Below, piece by piece: positions 54,122-61,872 of a stretch of DNA of 64,000 nt (positions are counted from its first letter, which is position 1; each line of letters opens with the position of its first letter). The notes under the pieces were generated by a model, which saw only the letters and a list, made by a program, of their open reading frames with translations, did not search any database and was not told the origin of the DNA. This DNA comes from Microbacterium sp. 67-17 (GTDB taxonomy: Bacteria > Actinomycetota > Actinomycetes > Actinomycetales > Microbacteriaceae). The stretch spans positions 102,531 to 166,530 of the forward strand of contig NZ_MKTR01000014.1 in NCBI RefSeq assembly GCF_001898325.1. Reading direction: 5' to 3'. The position numbers and the translations under genes are program-made.

Positions 54122-55339
54122 GTGTTCGTAGTCGTCGGTGTCACGGGCGGAATCGCCGCATACAAGACGGTACATCTGGTCAGGCGCCTGATCGGCGAGG
54201 GCCATGAGGTGCACGTCGTGCCCACCGAGGATGCCTTGCGGTTCGTCGGGAAGCCCACGTGGGAGGCGATCAGTCGGAATCCCGTGACGACGTCGGTGCA
54301 TGAGGATGTCGCGACGGTGCGGCACGTGTCGCTCGGGCAACGGGCGGATCTCGTGATCGTCGCGCCTGCCACCGCGAACACGCTCGCGAAGATGGCTTCT
54401 GGACTCGCCGACGACTTGCTCGGAACAACGCTGCTGGCGACCACCGCACCGGTGGTGGTGGCGCCGGCGATGCACACGGAGATGTGGCGGCATCCGGCGA
54501 CGCAGCAGAACATGCGGGTGTTGCGCTCGCGCGGCGTGCACGTCGTCGGGCCCGCCGATGGTCCGTTGACCGGCGGCGATTCCGGGCCGGGGCGGATGAG
54601 TGAGCCGGATGAGATCGCGGATGCCGCGCTCGCGGTGGTCGCCGCGGCGGTGTCCGGGCGGGCTCAGGATCTTGCCGGGTTGCGGGTTGTCGTGTCGGCG
54701 GGTGGGACGCGCGAGCCGCTGGATCCGGTGCGGTTCCTGGGGAACCGGTCGAGTGGACGGCAGGGGGTTGCGCTCGCGGTCGCGGCCGCCGACCGGGGCG
54801 CCGAGGTGACGCTCGTCGCGGCGCACATCGACGGCGAGGTGCTCGGTGGGCTGAGCGATCGCGTGAGGGTCGTGTCGGTGGGGACGGCGCTGGAGATGCG
54901 GGATGCCGTGACTGACGCGGCATCCGTGGCCGATGTCGTCGTGATGGCGGCGGCGGTTGCCGACTATCGGCCGGCCGAGGTCGCCGAGTTGAAGCTCACG
55001 AAGGAGACCCAGGGGGATCGCGTGACCCTGGAGCTCGTCGAGAATCCCGACATCGTGGCGGGCCTTGCGGCGGGGCGGAGTCCGGGGCAGACGATCGTGG
55101 CGTTCGCGGCCGAGACCTCGACCGGTGAGGAGTTGTTGCAGCGGGCGCGACGAAAGCGTGAACGCAAGGATGTCGATCTTCTCGTCGTGAACGAGGTCGG
55201 ATGGACTCGTGGATTCGAATGCGCGGACAACGAGGTTGTCGTGATCGATCGCTCGGGTGATGTTGCGGCGCAGGCTTCGGGGTCGAAGCGTGAGGTTGCG
55301 GATGCCGTCTGGGATGCGGTGGTGGCTGCTCGGCTGTAG
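54122..55339 (+). CDS. coaBC: Bifunctional phosphopantothenoylcysteine decarboxylase/synthase
   Basis: Joins cysteine to 4'-phosphopantothenate and decarboxylates the product, two steps of coenzyme A synthesis; 405 residues. CoaC (about 1-180) has GVTGGIAAYKTVHLVRRL, the catalytic-His region HVSLGQRADLVIVAPAT and APAMHTEMW. CoaB (about 190-405) has SAGGTREPLDPVRFLGNRSSG, AAVADYRP and LVVNEVG. The GTG at 54122 starts just after TCACG-poor sequence, with AAGACT ending 6 nt upstream, a weaker case of the leaderless pattern. The stop lies in a CTGTAG repeat. Confidence 0.95.
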   Translation: MFVVVGVTGGIAAYKTVHLVRRLIGEGHEVHVVPTEDALRFVGKPTWEAISRNPVTTSVHEDVATVRHVSLGQRADLVIVAPATANTLAKMASGLADDLLGTTLLATTAPVVVAPAMHTEMWRHPATQQNMRVLRSRGVHVVGPADGPLTGGDSGPGRMSEPDEIADAALAVVAAAVSGRAQDLAGLRVVVSAGGTREPLDPVRFLGNRSSGRQGVALAVAAADRGAEVTLVAAHIDGEVLGGLSDRVRVVSVGTALEMRDAVTDAASVADVVVMAAAVADYRPAEVAELKLTKETQGDRVTLELVENPDIVAGLAAGRSPGQTIVAFAAETSTGEELLQRARRKRERKDVDLLVVNEVGWTRGFECADNEVVVIDRSGDVAAQASGSKREVADAVWDAVVAARL

Positions 55340-55360
55340 CTGTAGCTGTAGCTGTAGCTG
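55334..55360. repeat. Hexanucleotide microsatellite (CTGTAG)4.5
   Basis: Four and a half direct copies of CTGTAG start inside the last codons of coaBC; the first TAG is the stop codon. Unit length 6 keeps the frame, so changes in copy number would not alter the protein. Confidence 0.85.
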
Positions 55361-55383
55361 ACGCGTGCGCGGATGGCTGGGTG

Positions 55384-55707
55384 CTATTCGCCCGAGGGCT
55401 CGCCCCAGACGCGGCGGCTGAGTGCGGCGATGTCTTTGTCGAGATGGTCGATGCGGGTGCCCATCGCGTCGAACCGCGCGTTCATTTCTGCGCGGAGTCC
55501 GCTGATCGATGCATCCATTTCGCCGCGGAGTCCGTCGAAGCGGCCGTTCATCTCGCCGCGCAGCCCGCTCATCTCGCCGCGCAGACCGCCGATCGACGCG
55601 GTCATCGTGCGGGTGAGGAGGGTCGTCATGACTGTCATACCACCGAGCATCAGGGTGGCGAAGAGGCCGATGAGAACCCAGCTCTGCGGTTCGGTCACGG
55701 CGGTCAC
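55384..55707 (-). CDS. Small membrane-anchored coiled-coil protein
   Basis: A 107-residue protein with one membrane helix (about 10-33, WVLIGLFATLMLGGMTVMTTLL) and then a regular amphipathic repeat (GLRGEMSGLRGEMNGRFDGLRGEMD...) that should form a coiled coil, ending LDKDIAALSRRVWGEPSGE. The function is unknown; similar short apolipoprotein-like helices are common in actinobacteria. A truncated copy of the same gene lies at 58466-58677 (about 250 bp homologous). Confidence 0.72.
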   Translation of the reverse strand: MTAVTEPQSWVLIGLFATLMLGGMTVMTTLLTRTMTASIGGLRGEMSGLRGEMNGRFDGLRGEMDASISGLRAEMNARFDAMGTRIDHLDKDIAALSRRVWGEPSGE

Positions 55708-55747
55708 CTTTCCAGTGTGCGGTAGGTCACATCAGGATGCCAAGGTT
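55388..55747. repeat. Left direct repeat flanking the glycosyltransferase cassette
   Basis: This copy contains the intact coiled-coil gene and 40 bp upstream of it. Both ends match 58470-58717 closely and in the same orientation; the right copy lacks about 110 bp from the middle. Confidence 0.8.
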
Positions 55748-55754
55748 TCCCTTA

Positions 55755-55783
55755 AATTGACTTATACGCTGCTATAGTCAATT
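55755..55783. promoter_or_regulatory. Candidate TetR operator over the promoter of the glycosyltransferase cassette
   Basis: AATTGACT (55755-55762) and AGTCAATT (55776-55783) are perfect 8-bp inverted arms around a 13-nt spacer. A TATAGT -10-like box (55773-55778) overlaps the right arm. The site is AT-rich unlike its surroundings and lies 54 bp before the first gene of an operon encoding a TetR regulator, which is the typical arrangement for autoregulation. Confidence 0.6.
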
Positions 55784-55836
55784 CCGATGAGTCGTGCAGA
55801 CGGCTCCCTCCCTCCGCTATTCCCTCAAGGAGTCTC

Positions 55837-56463
55837 ATGACTACTCGCCTGTCTTCGTCGCGCCTTCGCCCGCCGTGGGTGCGAACTGCCGGCATCCTGA
55901 TCGCCACCGGTGGGGTGCTGCTGACTGCGGCTACCGCGCTGGAAGTGTGGACCGATGTCGCCACCGCTGCCACAGCCGCGACGGCGTTCTGGATCCTGTT
56001 CCTCGCGAGCACGCTCGCTCATGTCGTTGCGATGGTTGCGCTGGCGCTCGGCCGAGGTGATGGGGCTGGCGCTGTCGGTGCGTCACTCGTTGGCAAGGTC
56101 GCGCTGCTCGGATTCGGGGCGACGTTCCTGGCGAACCAGAGTATGTATCTGCTCGTCGCCTATTTGCTGCCGGATGCTGAGGTCGGGGCCGGGGGAGCCG
56201 AGGTGTTCCTCTTCGCGATGAGCGCGGTTCAAGGCATCCTGTTGCTGGTCGGCGGTGCGATGATCGCGGCGGTCGGTGTGCTGCAGGGCGCGGCGCGGTG
56301 GGCGATCCTCGTGTTGGCGCTCGTCGGCATTGCGCTCGGCATAACGATCAACGCGAGCGACAGTCAGGCTGTGCTCGCGACGGCGTACTTCGTGTCGACG
56401 ATCGCGCAGATCATCGCCGGTCTCGTGATCGCCCGTGCGCGCGTGCGGGTGGCGACGAAGTAG
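55837..56463 (+). CDS. Six-helix membrane protein of unknown function
   Basis: A 208-residue integral membrane protein with about six hydrophobic helices (for example AGILIATGGVLLTAATALEV, AFWILFLASTLAHVVAMVAL, WAILVLALVGIALGITI). AAGGAG precedes the ATG. It is the first gene after a palindromic operator and is followed after 9 bp by a TetR gene and then a glycosyltransferase. It could be a transporter-like or integral sensor partner for a small toxic compound; no family was recognised. Confidence 0.7.
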   Translation: MTTRLSSSRLRPPWVRTAGILIATGGVLLTAATALEVWTDVATAATAATAFWILFLASTLAHVVAMVALALGRGDGAGAVGASLVGKVALLGFGATFLANQSMYLLVAYLLPDAEVGAGGAEVFLFAMSAVQGILLLVGGAMIAAVGVLQGAARWAILVLALVGIALGITINASDSQAVLATAYFVSTIAQIIAGLVIARARVRVATK

Positions 56464-56466
56464 CGT
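56461..56466 (+). promoter_or_regulatory. -10 box (TAGCGT) for a leaderless tetR mRNA
   Basis: TAGCGT ends 6 nt before the GTG start at 56473; its first three bases are the stop codon of the upstream gene. The regulator may therefore be transcribed both within the operon and alone. Confidence 0.4.
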
Positions 56467-56472
56467 TCTGTC

Positions 56473-57111
56473 GTGGCTCGTAGCTATCACTCACCCCAAC
56501 GGCAAGCCGTAGCAGCGGCGACCCGCGCGAGCATCGTCGACGCTGCAGGTCGGCTGTTCATCCGTGATGGCTATGTGGCGACCTCGATCAAGGCGATCGC
56601 TGCTGAGGCGGGCGTGTCGGTGCCGACGGTGCATCTGAACGGGCCGAAGCATGCCCTGCTGATCGCCGCGTTCGAGCGCACGTTCGCCGGTGATGAGGGG
56701 CGTCATTCGCTGACCGAGCGGCCGGCGCTGATCGAGATCATGAGTGAGCCCGACACCGACACGGCGATCGCGCGGTATGTCGACTTTCTCATCGATGCGA
56801 ACGAGCGGTCGGCGGGGATCGTGCGGGCGATGCTTGCCGCAGCTGACAGTGATGACGAGGTGCGTACCGCGTATCTCGATCTCGAGCAACGGCGGCATCG
56901 CGACATGACGATCGCCGCGGGGTGGTTCCTAGATCGCGGTCGCATCCGTGCCGATCAGATCGCGCTCGCCGCTGACGTGTTGGGGCTTCTCACCGGTGCG
57001 GATCCGTGGACGCACTTCACCGTCGTGCGCGGGTGGGATGTCGCAACGTACCGAGTCTGGCTCATCGCCCAGCTCGTGCATCTTGCCGAGAATCTCGGCG
57101 CCACTTCTTAG
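56473..57111 (+). CDS. TetR family transcriptional regulator
   Basis: A 212-residue repressor-type protein. The N-terminal helix-turn-helix (about 15-60) reads ASIVDAAGRLFIRDGYVATSIKAIAAEAGVSVPTVH, where the recognition helix is GVSVPTVHLN. The C-terminal part is a mostly helical ligand domain with no close call. It starts with GTG. Most likely it controls its own operon through the palindrome at 55755-55783, released by a compound that the adjoining glycosyltransferase modifies; this is inference. Confidence 0.9.
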   Translation: MARSYHSPQRQAVAAATRASIVDAAGRLFIRDGYVATSIKAIAAEAGVSVPTVHLNGPKHALLIAAFERTFAGDEGRHSLTERPALIEIMSEPDTDTAIARYVDFLIDANERSAGIVRAMLAAADSDDEVRTAYLDLEQRRHRDMTIAAGWFLDRGRIRADQIALAADVLGLLTGADPWTHFTVVRGWDVATYRVWLIAQLVHLAENLGATS

Positions 57112-57159
57112 GCCGGCTGCGGCGTTGTCGCGGGCGGGTTGATTTCTCTGGAGAGAACA

Positions 57160-58455
57160 ATGACTTCTTCCGCGCTGCTGTGCAGCATGCCCGCCGTCGG
57201 GCACGTGGGTCCGCTTCTGGTCGTCGCGCAGGAGCTCAAGCGCCGTGGCTGGGATGTGCGGATGCTGACGGGCAAGAACTATGCCCGGATGGTGACGCAG
57301 GCCGGCATCCGTTTTCTGGAGCTGCCGCCCGAAGCCGACACGCTCGATGGGATCGGTGCGGGCGATGACGAGCGCGATCGAGGGCTTGCGACGATCAACC
57401 GTGGTGTGGAGCGTGCGTTCGTTGAGCCGGCGGGGCCTGCGGCGGTGCGGCTCGAGGAGATCCTGCGGGAGGAGCCCGCGGATGTCGTGCTGCACGATAT
57501 GACGTTCTTGGGAGTGCAGACCCTGTTCAATCGCCCGCGGACTCGGCGCCCGGTGACGGTGATGTGCGGGATCGGTCCCGCAGGGTTCTCGAGTCGTGAC
57601 ACGGCCCCGTATGGGCTCGGGATCACGCCGCTGCGGGTTCCGGTGGTCAATCGCCTTCGCAACGCGGTGCTCGGGGTGACGGCGCGGATGGTGTTGCGAC
57701 CTGTTCATCAGGCGATGGATCGGTTTCTTGCGAGCGTGGGTGCGCCGCAGCTGAAGGGCGCGTTCTTCATGGATGCGCTCTCGCGCAGCGATCTGCTGGC
57801 GCAGTTCACCGTTGCGGAGTTCGAGTATCCCCGCAGTGATGCGCCGTGGAACCTGCGCTTCTATGGGCCGATGGCGACGGCCGTGACCCAGCCGACGCCG
57901 GCGCCTGCGTGGTTCGACGATCTGGATCCGGCGCTGCCGCTGGTGCATGTGACGCAGGGGACTGTCGCCAATACTGACTACAGCGAGGTCATCATCCCGA
58001 CTCTGGAGGCGCTCGCCGATCGGCCAGTGCAGGTTGCGGTGACCACGGGTGGTCGAGATGTGTCGACGCTTCCGCCGTTGCCGGCCAACGCGTTCGCGGC
58101 GAGCTATTTGCCGTATGACGAGCTGCTTGCGCGCACGAGTGTGCTGGTGACCAACGGGGGCTATGGCGGGCTGCATCACGCGATGCGCCACGGAGTGCCG
58201 ATCGTGATTGCGGGGGATTCGGAAGACAAGGTCGAGACGTCGGCGCGTGTGCAGTACGCGCGTGTGGGAGTCAATCTGCGGACGGGTCGGCCGGGGCCAG
58301 ATGCCGTGAGGGCTGCGGTCGAGCGGATTCTGGACGACCCGCGCTATGCCGCGAATGTGCAGCGGATCGGGGATGCGATTGCGGTGGCGCCGGGTGCGCC
58401 CGGGCTCGTGGATGACATCGAGCGGCTGCTTGCCGTGCGCGCTGCTCAGGGGTAG
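57160..58455 (+). CDS. MGT/UGT-type glycosyltransferase (family 1)
   Basis: A 431-residue GT-B enzyme related to macrolide glycosyltransferases and other UDP-sugar-dependent GT1 enzymes. The ATG at 57160 follows GGAGAG. The N-terminal domain has SMPAVGHVGPLLVVAQEL with the catalytic-type His15; the C-terminal donor domain has HVTQGTVANTD, ASYLPYDELLARTSVLVTNGGYGG and HAMRHGVPIV. Such enzymes inactivate antibiotics or plant phenolics by adding a sugar. Its operon with a TetR regulator supports detoxification; substrate unknown. Confidence 0.88.
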   Translation: MTSSALLCSMPAVGHVGPLLVVAQELKRRGWDVRMLTGKNYARMVTQAGIRFLELPPEADTLDGIGAGDDERDRGLATINRGVERAFVEPAGPAAVRLEEILREEPADVVLHDMTFLGVQTLFNRPRTRRPVTVMCGIGPAGFSSRDTAPYGLGITPLRVPVVNRLRNAVLGVTARMVLRPVHQAMDRFLASVGAPQLKGAFFMDALSRSDLLAQFTVAEFEYPRSDAPWNLRFYGPMATAVTQPTPAPAWFDDLDPALPLVHVTQGTVANTDYSEVIIPTLEALADRPVQVAVTTGGRDVSTLPPLPANAFAASYLPYDELLARTSVLVTNGGYGGLHHAMRHGVPIVIAGDSEDKVETSARVQYARVGVNLRTGRPGPDAVRAAVERILDDPRYAANVQRIGDAIAVAPGAPGLVDDIERLLAVRAAQG

Positions 58456-58465
58456 GGGAGGTGGG

Positions 58466-58677
58466 TCACTCGCCCGAGGGCTCGCCCCAGGCGCGGCGGC
58501 TGAGTGCGGCGATGTCTTTGTCGAGGTGATCGATGCGGGTTCCCATCGCGTCGAACCGGGCGTTCATTTCTCCACGGAGGCCGTTCATCTCGACCCTGAG
58601 CCCGTCGAAGCTGCCATTCATCTCGCCGCGCAGCCCGCTCAGAGTACCCAGCTCTGCGGTTCGGTCACGGCGTTCAC
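58466..58677 (-). pseudogene. Broken copy of the coiled-coil gene at 55384-55707
   Basis: The copy starts with GTG and encodes MNAVTEPQSWVL as in the intact gene (one change), then meets a stop: about 110 bp covering the membrane helix are deleted and the frame is shifted. Downstream, another frame still encodes SGLRGEMNGSFDGLRVEMN... through LDKDIAALSRRAWGEPSGE and a stop. The upstream 40 bp are conserved as well. This is a decayed duplicate. Confidence 0.8.
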
Positions 58678-58717
58678 CGTCCCAGTGTGCGGTAGGTCAG
58701 ATCCGGATGCCAAGGTT
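58470..58717. repeat. Right direct repeat flanking the glycosyltransferase cassette
   Basis: It matches the left copy (55388-55747) at both ends, including the sequence AGTGTGCGGTAGGTCA, with an internal deletion of about 110 bp. The two copies are 2.7 kb apart in the same orientation. Confidence 0.8.
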
Positions 58718-58814
58718 GCCGTGCTGCCGGGAGTGGGCAAGGCGGCCTGGGGCTGTACGGCGGATCGGATGGCGCTGGGGAGGAACCCACACCCGGTGTC
58801 TGCCCGGGGAGTTT

Positions 58815-58961
58815 GGGGCCGCGAGAGTCGACTGCCACGACCTTGATGCCGTCGGCTCGGCGATAGGAGAGGCCGGATGCGGTGATGACCGTGAGGACCG
58901 GTGAGGTGCTGATGTCGATGAAACAGGCTGGGTGGCCTGTCTCGAGCGGCCCAGTCCTCAG
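58815..58961 (-). pseudogene. Possible C-terminal remnant of a DUF4143 AAA ATPase
   Basis: One minus-strand frame reads TGHPACFIDISTSPVLTVI and then TASGLSYRRADGIKVVAVDSRGP. This resembles the end of AAA/DUF4143 ATPases, which typically finish with an ITxTGxAYRRxDGVxVVP-like segment. No start or ATPase motifs remain, and the frame runs on into unrelated sequence. The assignment is from memory of the family pattern. The rest of 58718-58991 shows nothing clear. Confidence 0.3.
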
Positions 58962-58991
58962 TTGTATGTCGCACGGTCGTCAAGTTGGGCT

Positions 58992-59093
58992 TGGGCAGCG
59001 CGGCGTCGCCGGATGGTGCGGGGTTCAGAACGGTGCGTCGGATGGGCAGCGCGGAGTGCCCGCGCGGCCGGTACGTCAGAACGGTGCGTCGGA
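58992..59093. repeat. 51-bp tandem repeat at the 3' end of the HNH gene
   Basis: Two adjoining 51-bp units (58992-59042, 59043-59093) share their ends exactly (TGGGCAGCGCGG at the start, TCAGAACGGTGCGTCGGA at the end) and differ in the middle. The second unit contains the last codons and stop of the DUF222/HNH gene, so the first is a duplicated tail placed after the stop. Confidence 0.75.
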
Positions 59094-60488
59094 GGCGTCG
59101 GCGGGTGCGGCATCCGGGGGTGGGGGTGCGCTCGGGTCGTATGGGTCGGGCGCGAAATGAACCCCGGGTGTGGGCGGGTAGTCGGTGTAGGTGGTTCCGA
59201 TCGGTGAGGTCCATTCGAGGATGCCGCCCTCGAGCTGTCTGACTTTCCAACCGGCGAATTGCTTCATCGAGTGATGTCGTTGACAGAGGTGGGCGAGGTT
59301 GCAGACATCCGTCTTGCCGCCAAGCGCGTGATCGATCGTGTGGTCGACTTCGCAGCGGATGGCGGGGAGGCGGCATCCGGGGAATCGGCAGTGCCGGTCG
59401 CGGGCTCGCAGGTGCCGGTCGATGGCGGCGGTGCGCTGGTAGCCGTTGGTGTGGAGGACGACACCGGTGACGGGGTGGGTGACGAGGCGTTCCCACCAGG
59501 TGTCGCAGGCTTCGGCGATGGCGCGGGCGGTTTCGGCATCGATCGGGGAGTAGCCGACGATGTCGGCCGGCTCTGCGTGGCCGTTCTCGTCGCCCTCGGG
59601 CTTAAGTAGGCTGAGGGCTGGAACGACGACCTGGATCTTCGCGCGGATCGCGCCGAGTGTGCCGGGTCCGTCGCCGGTGATGGTGGGGTCGGCGAAGGGG
59701 GATCCGGTGAGAAGGATGTCGGCGGCGATGTCGGCGCGGATCTGAGCCCGGGTGCGGGTGTCGGTGGCGAGGATGTCGGCCGGGATTCGGGCGTCATCGT
59801 CTCCCGGAGCGCCCGCTGCAGCCTTCGCTGCGTTGCGCACGTCGATGACGACCGTGGTCATCTGGTTCATGCGGTCGTCAATGCCCGCGATGACCGGGGT
59901 GGGGCCGATCAGGAGTAGTGACGACATCCCGTCGGGCAGGCGACTGGTGGTGACGCGACGGTCTTCCCGCGCGGAGGCATGCCGCTCGGCGAAGCTGCGG
60001 GGATGCATCCGCTGGGCGAGGATTTCGAGCTCGGCCTTGACGCGGCCGACGGTGTCGCGCCGGCATCGCTCGAGCGCTTCGGCTTCGAAGGCGGCGACGG
60101 CTTCGTCGGGGAGGTCGGCTGCGGCATCCTGAATCGCATAGACGTGCTGGCGGGTGATCTCACCCAGGCCGCGCGCCTCAAGGGTGCCGGGGTAGCGGTC
60201 GGCGAGCCGTTCGGCTTCGCCGATCTGGCGTTGCATCGACCGGTCGGACACGCGCGCCGGCACCCCGATCGTGGCGGCGATGCTGCGAAGCGCCATATCG
60301 TGCTCGCGCACCCGCGATGGCTTGCCCGCTGCAATCTCGCGAGCCAGTTCGCCGGCTCGAGCCAGAGCGCGGACGCGGGCTGCTTCGGCGGCGGCAAGCG
60401 CGGCATCGGCCCGCTGAAAGGCGGCAAGGATCGAGGCCAGCTCGGCGGTCTGCGCCTCGCTGAACTCAACGACCCCGTTCGAATGCAT
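59076..60488 (-). CDS. DUF222/HNH endonuclease domain protein (13E12-repeat type)
   Basis: A 470-residue protein. The helical DUF222 domain occupies about 10-300, and the HNH domain is at 367-410 with Cys pairs (CRFPGCRLP, CNLAHLCQRHH) and the core EVDHTIDHALGG. These proteins form large paralogous families in actinobacteria (REP13E12-associated in mycobacteria) and are thought to be selfish or homing-like elements; activity is unproven. The C-terminus is Pro/Ala/Asp-rich and ends in a tandemly duplicated segment. CATGAT ends 6 nt before the ATG, so a leaderless start is possible. The intergenic DNA at 60489-60717 is AT-richer, with a GTACATAAGTAC palindrome near 60617, and shows no gene. Confidence 0.88.
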   Translation of the reverse strand: MHSNGVVEFSEAQTAELASILAAFQRADAALAAAEAARVRALARAGELAREIAAGKPSRVREHDMALRSIAATIGVPARVSDRSMQRQIGEAERLADRYPGTLEARGLGEITRQHVYAIQDAAADLPDEAVAAFEAEALERCRRDTVGRVKAELEILAQRMHPRSFAERHASAREDRRVTTSRLPDGMSSLLLIGPTPVIAGIDDRMNQMTTVVIDVRNAAKAAAGAPGDDDARIPADILATDTRTRAQIRADIAADILLTGSPFADPTITGDGPGTLGAIRAKIQVVVPALSLLKPEGDENGHAEPADIVGYSPIDAETARAIAEACDTWWERLVTHPVTGVVLHTNGYQRTAAIDRHLRARDRHCRFPGCRLPAIRCEVDHTIDHALGGKTDVCNLAHLCQRHHSMKQFAGWKVRQLEGGILEWTSPIGTTYTDYPPTPGVHFAPDPYDPSAPPPPDAAPADASDAPF

Positions 60489-60705
60489 GTACTAATCATG
60501 ACACTGACCTCCGACATTGGAGACCCGCTGACATGAACTGGGGATAAGTCGCGAATAAGCGAGCCTCATAGGCTGCAGGTTCATCGCCGGATCACGCCGA
60601 AAATAGTACATAAGTACGATACATGGCTGTAGGCAACGCACAGCATCACCCCGGCTGACAAAGCGACTGTCAGGAGTGCACTAGCTCCGCATCCGTCGGG
60701 GCTCG

Positions 60706-60711
60706 TACTGT
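60706..60711 (+). promoter_or_regulatory. -10 box (TACTGT) for a leaderless DUF4287 mRNA
   Basis: TACTGT ends exactly 6 nt before the second ATG (60718), which favours that start over the ATG at 60712. Confidence 0.45.
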
Positions 60712-60717
60712 ATGCCC

Positions 60718-61296
60718 ATGAGTCAGGATGGTGCGCGCGCGACTCGGAGCACGCCCGAGAGTCAGTTCCAGACGATGGTCGACAATCTGCCCGCGAAGAC
60801 CGGAAAGTCGCTCGAGGAGTGGTTTCAGGTGTTGGATACCGCGGGAACCCTGTCGCACGGGGAGGCGATGACCTACCTGAAGTCGGAGCACGGTATGACG
60901 CACGGCTTTGCCAATCTGGTGGTCAGTCGCTTCCGCGCTCGCGGCCAGGAAGCTCCGAATGACGAGCAGCTCGTGGCGGCGCAGTATTCCGGCGCGAGGG
61001 CGGCGTTGCGGCCGATCCTTGATCGGATCGTGGCGGTGGTCGAAGGTTTTGGTGAGGATGTCGAGATCGCGCCGAAGAAGACGGGGGTGTCGCTGCGGCG
61101 CAGCAAGCAGTTCGCGCTCGTGGAGGTGCCGAGTGCCGCGCGGGTTGCGCTCGGTCTCAACCTGCGGGGAATGCCGGGAACTGACAGGTTGCGCGAGGTC
61201 ACCGGCATGTGCACCCACCGGGTCAATCTGGTGTCGGCAGACGGTGTTGACCCAGAGGTGGTGGGGTGGCTGCGCGAGGCTTATGGTCGCGCCTGA
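60718..61296 (+). CDS. DUF4287/DUF5655 domain protein
   Basis: A 192-residue cytoplasmic protein (ATG 60718 chosen from the -10 spacing). The N-terminal DUF4287 domain (about 12-65) reads SQFQTMVDNLPAKTGKSLEE, then SEHGMTHGFANLVV. The C-terminal part (about 85-190) has the DUF5655-like pattern EIAPKKTGVSLRRSKQFALV and ends in a hydrophobic/charged repeat. The two domains are often found together or separately in actinobacteria and resemble DUF1801/YdhG-type folds. Function unknown. The neighbours do not suggest a pathway. Confidence 0.8.
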   Translation: MSQDGARATRSTPESQFQTMVDNLPAKTGKSLEEWFQVLDTAGTLSHGEAMTYLKSEHGMTHGFANLVVSRFRARGQEAPNDEQLVAAQYSGARAALRPILDRIVAVVEGFGEDVEIAPKKTGVSLRRSKQFALVEVPSAARVALGLNLRGMPGTDRLREVTGMCTHRVNLVSADGVDPEVVGWLREAYGRA

Positions 61297-61388
61297 GCGG
61301 CGTGTGTGATCGGTTCGGGGCGGCGCTCGACCCCCGAAGTGCTCGCGGTGAGGGGCCGCATGGGCCCGTTTTCTGCTTCCATATACCT

Positions 61389-61817
61389 ATGTCGGAAGGT
61401 CTCGGGGGGCTACCGTCTGTCTTGACGGCCTATTTCAGCGCGATCAACGCGGGCGACATCTCTGGCGCGGTCGAGTTCGTGAGCCCGGATGCGACGGTCA
61501 GCATCCGTGACGCACTCCATGGCACCCTCGAAGGTTCCGGGCCTGAGGCGTTCGCGGCGTGGTTGGACCAGGCGATGTCTTCTGGTGCGGTGACGGTCGT
61601 TCCGTTGAGCGCCGAGCGCCGTGACGAGAGCGTGAGCGTCGAGCTGGCGGTGAGCGTCTTCCGGCCAGCGTCTGGTGCGGTGACGCTGCTTCAGCAGATC
61701 GACTACACCATTGACCGTGACCGGATCACTACCGCGCGCGCGTTCGGGGTTCGCCATGTTCGCCTGCCCGGGGTGACGACTCCCGTTCTGGGCGAAGACA
61801 CGCGTCGCGGCGCCTGA
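61389..61817 (+). CDS. SnoaL/NTF2-like protein
   Basis: A 142-residue protein of the NTF2-like cone fold (LTAYFSAINAGDISGAVEFVSPDATVSI, then an AFAAWLDQAM helix and beta sheet QIDYTIDRDRITTARAFG). Such proteins can be isomerases, hydratases or ligand-binding stress proteins. No catalytic residues can be assigned. Several in-frame codons upstream are open, but the ATG at 61389 gives the expected domain start. The 92 bp before it show a TATACC box just upstream. No operon partner. Confidence 0.7.
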   Translation: MSEGLGGLPSVLTAYFSAINAGDISGAVEFVSPDATVSIRDALHGTLEGSGPEAFAAWLDQAMSSGAVTVVPLSAERRDESVSVELAVSVFRPASGAVTLLQQIDYTIDRDRITTARAFGVRHVRLPGVTTPVLGEDTRRGA

Positions 61818-61872
61818 CAGTGCGTGGCTGTGGCTGGCCGCCGGATCATCGGCGCGGCCCCGGCACAGAACC

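Noticed and set aside
55384-58717. Insertion sequence or transposon around the glycosyltransferase cassette
   Set aside because: The flanking repeats are copies of a small gene in direct orientation. There is no transposase, no terminal inverted repeats and no clear target duplication.
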